Program-made: the position numbers and the translations under genes | The notes under the pieces: model-generated | Databases searched by the model: none | What the model was told of the DNA's origin: nothing | The model's input: the letters and a program-made list of their open reading frames with translations, nothing else | Shown: in pieces, positions 15,930-21,573 of the stretch | How the letters are laid out: every line of letters starts with the position of its first letter | Position numbering within the stretch: position 1 is the stretch's first letter | Source: Candidatus Moraniibacteriota bacterium | GTDB lineage: Bacteria > Patescibacteriota > Minisyncoccia > CAIUEV01 > JAHKAQ01 | DNA: 21,573 nt | Direction: 5' to 3' | Assembly: GCA_014729445.1 (NCBI GenBank) | Contig: WJJX01000101.1 | Span: 1-21,573, forward strand

Positions 15930-16997
15930 TTAATTAAATTCGTCATAAAGCTGACTTATTTCACTGTCGGTTAAAACCTTGTCATAAAACCGAACCGAAT
16001 CGATTTTTCCCTCAAAATAATCGGTGGGATCTCTGTTGGGCCAGCGACCGATCGACCAGCGGTCGGCTGTTTGATTATAATTGACCGAACTGTCGTTATT
16101 GGTTTCAAACACTCCGTCGATATAAATACTTCTATCTTTTTTTCCCGCAAAAACGCCGGTTATCAAGTGCCATTCACCGTCATCCACGGTAGAAGCGCTT
16201 ACGGCTGTTTTAACCTTTTTGCCCTTTCTCGCGGCAATGACCGCATAACCATCCGGTCTAATATAAATACCGTAATAAGAATTTAATTTGGTGCTGTCGG
16301 CTATGGCAAAGACAACTCCGTCTTGAGTCAACGGATCCTCGATTTTGATCCAAGCGGAAACGGTAAACGGATAATCGATGACCAAAGTACAATTCCCTTC
16401 AACATATTCATTGTTGTCGCTTTCCAAATCCAAACCCGACCCCGAAACGCCCTCGTCCCACTCAGTGCCGTTATACAAAGTCCCGTCGCAATTGCCGGAA
16501 AGATCGGTTACGGTATCGCCGGTCCCCTCGTCAAAATTCCAACCGCCTATGGGGTTAAAAGGCAAAGGCAAGTCCTCTAGAAACCATTTTTTATGATAAG
16601 CGGTTAAAACAACCTCTCCGGGAGGTAAACCGTTTTGCGGCCAGGTAATGTTACAAACAAGCTGTTTGGTGTCGGAATCTATCACATTGATATCGACTCT
16701 TCTTAAAAAAATCTCGGTTATATCGGAGTCCCCGTTCAACTCCCACTTATTATTAACGTAGGTGAGTCCATGAGTTCCTTCGGTCAAATTGTCAAAATCC
16801 TGTTGCCGGATATTTTGAATCGCCTCTAAACATTCTTCGGCCAGACTAATCGCTTTTTGCCGATTGGAGCTGTATTGAATATTTTTCAAACCATAAAGAT
16901 AGGAGGCGATGATTATGGTAGTAATAAATGACAAGATGGCTCCGGCCAGGATTATCTCAACAACGGAAAAACCTCTTTGTTTTTTGTTCTGTTGCAT
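15930..16997 (-). CDS. PilV-like pseudopilin fused to a LamG (concanavalin-like) domain
   Basis: 355 aa. The leader QRG is followed by FSVVEIILAGAILSF (cut Gly9/Phe10, Glu14 at +5). The pilin body to about 140 includes SLAEECLEAIQNIRQQDF, typical of PilV/GspI minor pilins. From about 150 begins a LamG/jellyroll module: IGGWNFDEGTGDTVTDLSG, then FTVSAWIKI, GEWHLITGVF, RSIYIDGV and FEGKIDSVRFYDKVLTDSEI near the end, which is the classical order of LamG_3-type domains. Cys170 and Cys203 may form a disulfide. LamG domains often bind glycans or other surface ligands, usually with calcium. Such a large domain on a minor pilin would be displayed at the filament tip. Adhesin function is inferred. Confidence 0.88.
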   Translation of the reverse strand: MQQNKKQRGFSVVEIILAGAILSFITTIIIASYLYGLKNIQYSSNRQKAISLAEECLEAIQNIRQQDFDNLTEGTHGLTYVNNKWELNGDSDITEIFLRRVDINVIDSDTKQLVCNITWPQNGLPPGEVVLTAYHKKWFLEDLPLPFNPIGGWNFDEGTGDTVTDLSGNCDGTLYNGTEWDEGVSGSGLDLESDNNEYVEGNCTLVIDYPFTVSAWIKIEDPLTQDGVVFAIADSTKLNSYYGIYIRPDGYAVIAARKGKKVKTAVSASTVDDGEWHLITGVFAGKKDRSIYIDGVFETNNDSSVNYNQTADRWSIGRWPNRDPTDYFEGKIDSVRFYDKVLTDSEISQLYDEFN

Positions 16998-17005
16998 TAT
17001 AATAA

Positions 17006-17467
17006 TTAATATTCGATTGTTCCCTTGGTGTTAATTACCATAGTCATGGTTTTGCCATCGGGATTGATCAAACTTAAATTTTTATTGGAATTTAACTCGC
17101 CTTCCAGTTTCGAAAAATTCAGGTCCAAATCCCCGCTAAAAGAAATGGAGTCAGGAATCTCATATATTTCATCAAAGCCGGAATTTCTTGAAGCGTAATC
17201 ACTTCCCTCGTAAATAACTATTTTTCCCTCTTCGATATAAAGGCTCCATGGATTGTCGTTTTGCATGGCTCGGGATTTTGTCTGAGCTTTTCTCAAACCA
17301 GAGGCAATAGTGGCGGCCGTTAAATGAAGGTTGTTTCTGGTGTAATAAGCGACATAAACCGGAGAGGTGACTGCGGCCAAAAGGGTAATCAAAGCCACTA
17401 CCAGAATAATTTCCAGCATAGTGATTCCCTTTTCCCGACGATTTTTGATTTCAGCTTTTTGTTTCAT
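17006..17467 (-). CDS. GspH/FimT-like minor pilin
   Basis: 153 aa from ATG 17467, which comes one base after the PilC stop (TAAAATG). An ATG at 17500 would give 164 aa with a 33-base overlap and a longer, very basic leader (MKRRRKKLINK); it is possible but less natural. REKGITMLEIILVVAL gives the cleavage site Gly14/Ile15 and Glu19. The segment TIASGLRKAQTKSRAMQND is the helix typical of GspH/FimT, followed by short beta strands (WSLYIEEGKIVIYEG) and a C-terminal strand TMTMVINTKGTIEY. It is a non-major pilin of the tip complex by family. Confidence 0.85.
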   Translation of the reverse strand: MKQKAEIKNRREKGITMLEIILVVALITLLAAVTSPVYVAYYTRNNLHLTAATIASGLRKAQTKSRAMQNDNPWSLYIEEGKIVIYEGSDYASRNSGFDEIYEIPDSISFSGDLDLNFSKLEGELNSNKNLSLINPDGKTMTMVINTKGTIEY

Positions 17468-17468
17468 T

Positions 17469-19130
17469 TTATTGATTAATTTCTTCCTGCGGCGCTTCAT
17501 CTGACGTTTCCTCGACGTTTTCTTCAGCCCTTTTTTCCAGTTCGGATTTTATTTCTTGCGGGGTTAATTCTATAACATAACTTTCCTGCATCCAGCCCGA
17601 GTTTTCTTCATCTAATTGGACATTATACCAATCATCTTTTTTTTCATTGAATTCAAAAATCTCGCCTTTTTTCGCTTGTCTAATTACCGGAAATTGTTCG
17701 CCGGGCTCTTCTCGGATATTAACATTAAAATCTTCGCTGCTTTTTAACATTTTTATATCTTCGATATCTGGATTGCCGGCACTTTTATCCGCCGGGTTTT
17801 TTTCGGACTCATCCGGATTGATTTGAGCGACCGGAGCCGAAGCGGCCGGCTGGGAATCGGAAGAAGAAGCCGAAGTTCCTCTCTGGAAATTACCCACCAA
17901 ACTGTAAATCGGCAGTATGATCGCCATGGCTACAAAAACCACTCCCACCCAAATAATAAACAACAAAATCGGCTCAATCATAGTGGCAAGCCTTTTAGTC
18001 GAATCCTCGTTTTTTTCCTCATACATTTCCCCTATAGTAAGCATTACCGAAGCCAGACGACCGGACTGTTCGCTGGCTATTATCATTTGCTGAACCGGAA
18101 TAGGTATTAGCTTTCGACTTTTTTTGTAATCTTTAAAGCTCGTTTCAAAAGAACCTCCCACTTTGATATTTTCAGAAAGATAATTAAAAAATTTCTTATA
18201 CATTAAGGTTGTGGTTGTATTAGCCATGGATTTCAAGGCCGTTACAATGGGAATACCGGCGGTTAACAAAGTCCCCAAAACATAGCCCATTCTGGCCAAC
18301 TCGGCTTCTTGAATCAACGTTTTAAGACCGGGGATCTTAAAGGTAATCGCCTGCCCGATAAATTTGGTTTTGGGGTTTATGAAAAATAAAAAAATCAATA
18401 TAGCTATGAAAATTACAAATAAAGGAACCACTTGAAGACCATGGAACTTCATAAAATCTCCAAAACCGATTATTATCTTGGTCACCAAAGGCAACTCCAC
18501 ATTCAGTTGGCCAAAAACGGTTGTTAATCTGGGCAAAACAAACCAGGCGATCCCGATACCGACCACAAAAGTCAAGCCAAACACAAAGACCGGATACATC
18601 ATGGCCGTTTGAAGTTTGGATCGAAACATCCTCTCTTTTTTTTGCTGCTTGGCGATTACTTCCAAATTATCCGCCAAATGCCCGCTTTCTTCGCCGATTT
18701 TAATCAAAGCGGTTACGTATTTGGAAAAAATCCCGGTTCTTCTAAGCGAATGGGAAAGAGTAAGCCCTTTAGCCACATCGCTTTTTATAGAGCCGATTAT
18801 TTTCTTCATCCTTTTTGATCTGGTATCTTTTTCCAGGGAATTTAGGGCTCGAAAAATCGACATGCCGGAATTTAAAAGCATCGCTAAATTTTCGACAAAA
18901 TATTCCTTTTTTTCGGTCAAACCAATAGTCAGCTGAACAACCGGCTTAATTTTTTCTTTTTCGGCTTCTTTTTCTTTGGCCTCCAGCTGCTCAATTTTTT
19001 TTCTGGCCTTTTTTGCTTCTTTTGACTGGGCTTTTTTTAGCTGCGGATTTATTTCCTCTTCCTTTGGTTCGACTCTTTGCTTTTGGTTTTTTGCCTGATT
19101 TTTTTGTTGGTTTGTATTCTGGTTTTCCAT
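17469..19130 (-). CDS. pilC: Type IV pilus platform protein PilC with C-terminal SH3b domain
   Basis: 553 aa from ATG 19130; a TTG at 19145 would add five residues. A Gln/Lys-rich coiled leader (1-65) precedes two T2SS-F repeats (about 75-200 and 280-405) with LAMLLNSGMSIFRAL and GIPIVTALKSM, and GEESGHL and SEQSGRL as the repeated family motifs. Membrane helices are at about 180-201, 235-251 and 386-410. PilC couples the assembly ATPase to pilin insertion at the inner membrane. Beyond the usual end lies a Ser/Ala/Pro linker and an SH3b-like domain (about 467-520): NVNIREEPGEQFPVIRQ, then DDWYNVQ, then SGWMQESYV. By PilC topology this domain would be outside, where SH3b domains often bind peptidoglycan. 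The start overlaps the pilB 3' end by 140 bases in another frame. Confidence 0.92.
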   Translation of the reverse strand: MENQNTNQQKNQAKNQKQRVEPKEEEINPQLKKAQSKEAKKARKKIEQLEAKEKEAEKEKIKPVVQLTIGLTEKKEYFVENLAMLLNSGMSIFRALNSLEKDTRSKRMKKIIGSIKSDVAKGLTLSHSLRRTGIFSKYVTALIKIGEESGHLADNLEVIAKQQKKERMFRSKLQTAMMYPVFVFGLTFVVGIGIAWFVLPRLTTVFGQLNVELPLVTKIIIGFGDFMKFHGLQVVPLFVIFIAILIFLFFINPKTKFIGQAITFKIPGLKTLIQEAELARMGYVLGTLLTAGIPIVTALKSMANTTTTLMYKKFFNYLSENIKVGGSFETSFKDYKKSRKLIPIPVQQMIIASEQSGRLASVMLTIGEMYEEKNEDSTKRLATMIEPILLFIIWVGVVFVAMAIILPIYSLVGNFQRGTSASSSDSQPAASAPVAQINPDESEKNPADKSAGNPDIEDIKMLKSSEDFNVNIREEPGEQFPVIRQAKKGEIFEFNEKKDDWYNVQLDEENSGWMQESYVIELTPQEIKSELEKRAEENVEETSDEAPQEEINQ

Positions 19131-20802
19131 ATTTTTCCTGTTCAAATTCCGGCGGAGAAGCGACTCTTAAAAGCTCGTTTATCTCCGTTATTCCGGTTAA
19201 AACTTTTTTAACTCCGTCTTCAAAAAGGGTTTTGGATCCTTGTTGTCGTGCGATCTTCCAGATCCGATGACTTGAGGGATCCTCAAGAATCAAATCCTGT
19301 ATTTCCTGGGTTACTTTAATAATCTCAAAAATCGCGATCCTACCTTTGAAACCGGTTTCGCTACAAGCTTTACAGCCTTTGCCTTTATATAAAGTAACCA
19401 CATCGTTCTTGAAATAATATTTGGCATTCGGAATGCTTTTTTCCAAGGTTTCGGTATTTTCCGTATAGCTTGTTCGGCAGTTTTCACAAATTCTTCGCGC
19501 CAGCCTCTGAGCGACAATGATCTCTAAGGTCGAGGCCAAAAGAAAAGGTTCAACCCCCATATCCAGCAATCTCGGAATAGCGGTTGCCGCGTCGTTGGCA
19601 TGGAAGGTGGAAAGCAACAAATGACCCGTCAAAGCGGCATTGACAGCTATTTCTGCCGTCTCAGTATCTCTGATTTCTCCAACCAGGATAACATCCGGAT
19701 CCTGTCTTACGATACTTCTTAGTCCCCTGGAAAAAGTCAGACCGGTTTTGGTATTAACCTGAATCTGATTGATGCTTTTGATCCTATATTCTACCGGATC
19801 TTCAATAGTGGTTATATTAATTTCGGGATTATCCAAAACTTTTAAAATCGAATAAAGAGTGGTGGTTTTTCCCGAACCGGTGGGACCGGTGTTTAACATC
19901 ATTCCAAAAGGTTTTCTACTGGCTTCTTCGATTATTCTTTGATCCTCGGCTCTTAAACCGATATCGTTTAGCGAAAACCCCCGCATATAGGAGGATAAAA
20001 CTCTGACTACGATTTTTTCTCCGTCAAGGGTGGGCAGGATCGAGATTCTTAGATCGACTTGCTGACCGTTTTTATTATACCTGATGGAGCTGTCTTGAGC
20101 CGAAAAGTGATCGTCAATTTGAAGATGGGCTTGAACTTTTACCCTGTTTAAAATATTTAAATAATATTTTTTGGGAATACGTCCGGCTTCATGCAAAATG
20201 CCGTCTATTCTGAATCTTACCAGAACCTCTTTTCTTTTTGGTTCAAAATGAATATCCGAAGCGTTGTAAATCAAAGCGTCGTCAAAAATCTCGTCAATTA
20301 TTTCGGGAATAACCCGCTCGCTTTCTTCGATAATTTGGGCAAATCTGGTTTTTAAGGATTTTCGATAATAAATCATCATCGAATCAATGTCTTCCGGCAA
20401 CGAATAAGCGACAAAAATATCCCTTTTGGGAAACAATTTGCGCACTTCGTCAAACCAAGCTTCATTTTCAGGGTTATCGGTAGAAATCACAATTCCGTCC
20501 TGATCCTCCATAAAAAAGATAATCCGATTTTTTTTCGCTATTTCCTCGGGGATTCTTAAAACCTCATCCCGAGAAGGAGGATTGGAGTTAATATCGGCAT
20601 AAGCCAATTCATAGTGTTCGGCAATGGCTTGGCCCAAAAGATCTTTATTGATAAAATCATTGACCAAAAAATATTCGACCACGGAAGTATCTCTGGATTT
20701 GGCGTATTTTCTCGCCGGCTCTAGATCCTCTTTGGAAATATAATTTCCTTTAATCAATATTTCTTCGATTTTTTGATCGGGAATTGTAAAATTTTGAAGC
20801 AT
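18991..20802 (-). CDS. pilB: Type IV pilus assembly ATPase PilB
   Basis: 603 aa. The N-terminal PilB/GspE domain (ILIKGNYISKEDLEPARKYA) is followed by the hexameric ATPase core. GPTGSGKTTT begins at 306 with Lys312, the Asp box is TTIEDPVEY, Walker B is VILVGEIRD with Glu376, and the His box is TGHLLLSTFHAND. A tetracysteine zinc site follows (CENC at 439-442 and CKAC at 477-480), characteristic of PilB/GspE. It powers pilus extension at the cytosolic face with PilC. After the normal end (ITEINELLRV) there are about 55 extra residues: an acidic stretch and a Lys/Ser/Arg-rich tail. The last 47 residues are encoded inside the pilC start region. Start ATG at 20802 fits the family N-terminus. Confidence 0.95.
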   Translation of the reverse strand: MLQNFTIPDQKIEEILIKGNYISKEDLEPARKYAKSRDTSVVEYFLVNDFINKDLLGQAIAEHYELAYADINSNPPSRDEVLRIPEEIAKKNRIIFFMEDQDGIVISTDNPENEAWFDEVRKLFPKRDIFVAYSLPEDIDSMMIYYRKSLKTRFAQIIEESERVIPEIIDEIFDDALIYNASDIHFEPKRKEVLVRFRIDGILHEAGRIPKKYYLNILNRVKVQAHLQIDDHFSAQDSSIRYNKNGQQVDLRISILPTLDGEKIVVRVLSSYMRGFSLNDIGLRAEDQRIIEEASRKPFGMMLNTGPTGSGKTTTLYSILKVLDNPEINITTIEDPVEYRIKSINQIQVNTKTGLTFSRGLRSIVRQDPDVILVGEIRDTETAEIAVNAALTGHLLLSTFHANDAATAIPRLLDMGVEPFLLASTLEIIVAQRLARRICENCRTSYTENTETLEKSIPNAKYYFKNDVVTLYKGKGCKACSETGFKGRIAIFEIIKVTQEIQDLILEDPSSHRIWKIARQQGSKTLFEDGVKKVLTGITEINELLRVASPPEFEQEKYGKPEYKPTKKSGKKPKAKSRTKGRGNKSAAKKSPVKRSKKGQKKN

Positions 20803-20878
20803 TTATTTTTATTTTTAACTCATATCAAGCTTGTATTTAAAATACTTTATAATTTTGCATTCTAAAATAAATTTTTTA

Positions 20879-20905
20879 TATTATCCCCGCACCGCTGGGA
20901 TAATA
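20879..20905. promoter_or_regulatory. Hairpin in the gap upstream of pilB
   Basis: A perfect nine-pair stem, TATTATCCC (20879-20887) and GGGATAATA (20897-20905), with a nine-base loop CGCACCGCT. There is no U-tract on either strand, so it is not a simple terminator. On the minus strand it is about 80 bases before the pilB ATG. A competing pairing of GGG at the other side (GGGCTATTATCCC) is possible, so a leader switch or processing site is conceivable. The rest of 20803-20980 is AT-rich and shows no gene. Confidence 0.4.
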
Positions 20906-20980
20906 GCCCGATTTTATTAAAAAACTCGATATGACTTGTTTCGTTTAAATTCGCACTATCAAAAATTTTTATAGCGCTAC

Positions 20981-21355
20981 CTAAACATTGGCCATCGTCC
21001 TTTTAACTCTTTCCACAATGTCGGAAATGGGGACGTCGGACTTTACAAAATAATCGATGGCGCCTAATTCTTTTGATTTTTCGGAATCCTCCTTTTGACT
21101 TAAATTGGAAACTACAATAACCCGTACTTTGATGCCTTTGGAATTTATCTCATTTAAAACTCCAAAACCATCCAAATTGGGCATCACCAAATCAAGCAAC
21201 ATCAAATCAAAATTCTCCTTTTCCAAAAGTTCGATCGCTTCCCTGCCATCCAGTACACTTTTGGCCTCAAAACCTGCATGTTTTAATTTTAACTCCAACG
21301 CTCTGGCCAGCGGTTTCTCGTCGTCCACAATTAAAATTTTTCCTGTCTTTGCCAT
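20981..21355 (-). CDS. CheY-like single-domain response regulator
   Basis: 124 aa, one receiver domain and nothing else. The acidic pair Asp11/Asp12 follows KILIV. The phosphoacceptor Asp55 is in LMLLDLVMP, and Lys105 is in YFVKSD. The switch position is Ser83 (VVSNLS) where Thr is more frequent; Ser is accepted in the family. Without an output domain it would act by protein contact, as CheY or PilG-type regulators do. It is 178 bases upstream of pilB on the same strand, with its own promoter. Likely donors include the histidine kinase at the other end of the block, an inference from context. Confidence 0.93.
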   Translation of the reverse strand: MAKTGKILIVDDEKPLARALELKLKHAGFEAKSVLDGREAIELLEKENFDLMLLDLVMPNLDGFGVLNEINSKGIKVRVIVVSNLSQKEDSEKSKELGAIDYFVKSDVPISDIVERVKRTMANV

Positions 21356-21397
21356 AAATTTTTCGCCTGAAATTAAAGTTTTTCTTTATTATTTAAG

Positions 21398-21426
21398 ATT
21401 ATACAATATTTTATGGAAAGTGACTA
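21398..21426 (-). promoter_or_regulatory. Candidate promoter for the receiver gene
   Basis: On the minus strand TAGTCA (21426-21421) and a perfect TATAAT (21403-21398) are separated by 17 bases; the predicted start is about 36 bases before the ATG at 21355. Confidence 0.4.
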
Positions 21427-21470
21427 ATTAATCGAATTAAATCATGTAAAATCAAACCGAAAGCAGATAC

Positions 21471-21558
21471 GTTTACTCATTTAGAAATCAAACCATAATC
21501 ACAGTAATTAATTATTAAAAACTGTGAGAAATGGATAAAGAATTTCAAATGAGTAAAC
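21471..21558. repeat. Nested inverted repeats at the right edge
   Basis: Outer arms GTTTACTCATTT (21471-21482) and AAATGAGTAAAC (21547-21558) are perfect over 12 bases and extend to about 17 with one extra base. Inside them CACAGT (21500-21505) and ACTGTG (21521-21526) form a second, inner inverted pair. The arms surround the first codons of a possible plus-strand gene. An operator, leader structure or element end are all possible. Confidence 0.45.
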
Positions 21559-21573
21559 AAACCAAAAGAGAAC
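21531..21573 (+). CDS. Possible start of a plus-strand gene, truncated by the window
   Basis: ATG at 21531 opens a frame that is uninterrupted to the window end (14 codons, MDKEFQMSKQTKRE); a second in-frame ATG is at 21549. GAGAA just before the first ATG is a weak ribosome-binding match. Too short to identify or to be sure it is a gene. Confidence 0.25.
   Translation, partial: MDKEFQMSKQTKRE

Noticed and set aside
18616..18936. 106-codon plus-strand frame inside pilC
   Set aside because: Antisense to the first conserved T2SS-F repeat; no independent evidence.
13952..19145. Type II secretion system instead of type IV pilus
   Set aside because: The pseudopilin families overlap, but no GspC/D/L/M is present and the major-type subunit matches CPR pilins; the pilus reading is preferred though not proven.
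21105..21431. 108-codon plus-strand frame opposite the receiver gene
   Set aside because: The opposite frame holds all receiver-domain residues; this one is a Ser-rich shadow.
1..21573. CRISPR array, tRNA or rRNA genes
   Set aside because: No regularly spaced direct repeats and no recognisable tRNA cloverleaf or rRNA sequence was seen in the gaps; a covariance search was not possible.

Overview
The window looks like a chromosomal segment from an uncultivated Patescibacteria/CPR bacterium, probably of the Parcubacteria type. This is inference from gene content, not a placement. The supports are low-GC, Lys/Ile/Asn-rich coding, tightly packed genes with little Shine-Dalgarno signal, a type IV pilin with the NPAKQ...RNSQRWADVN body typical of that group, and many small membrane or cysteine-rich proteins that cannot be named. 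TAA, TAG and TGA all terminate recognisable genes, so the code is standard; the TGA-recoding CPR lineages are excluded.

Left part (1-3154). A window-truncated sugar-kinase-like phosphotransferase and an unrecognised 176-aa gene lie on the minus strand. Divergent from them, a good sigma70-type promoter leads into a ParB-like gene broken by an in-frame TAA. Next comes a 431-aa protein with a signal-peptide-like segment buried in its middle.

Middle (3164-8595). The GTPase gene typA (minus) and a four-gene plus-strand run diverge from an intergenic region. That region carries a 198-bp palindromic element (34-bp perfect terminal inverted repeats around two GC-rich REP-like hairpins), which resembles a MITE or REPIN. 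The plus-strand run encodes a VirB2/TrbC-like two-helix membrane protein fused to an M15-type peptidase domain, a tRNA-dihydrouridine synthase, a membrane-anchored Cys-rich protein and a small kinase-fold protein.

Right part (8600-21355, all minus). A single polarity runs from a CheY-like receiver through a type IV pilus block: assembly ATPase PilB, platform protein PilC with a C-terminal SH3b domain, GspH-like pseudopilin, PilV-like pseudopilin fused to a LamG lectin-like domain, PilW-like, PilX/GspK-like, a pilin-like protein with a degenerate processing site, and a major-type pilin. Three sensory genes follow: a soluble four-PAS protein, a membrane-PAS protein and a membrane PAS-PAS histidine kinase. 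The two PAS-only proteins end in nearly the same short helix and have no output domain. The layout suggests an adhesive pilus whose tip may carry a glycan-binding domain, flanked by a receiver and a multi-protein sensor that could control its use. No pilT, pilD, pilM/N/O or pilQ is present here.

The last ~200 bases hold a promoter for the receiver gene, nested inverted repeats and perhaps the first codons of a plus-strand gene. No tRNA, rRNA or CRISPR array was recognised.
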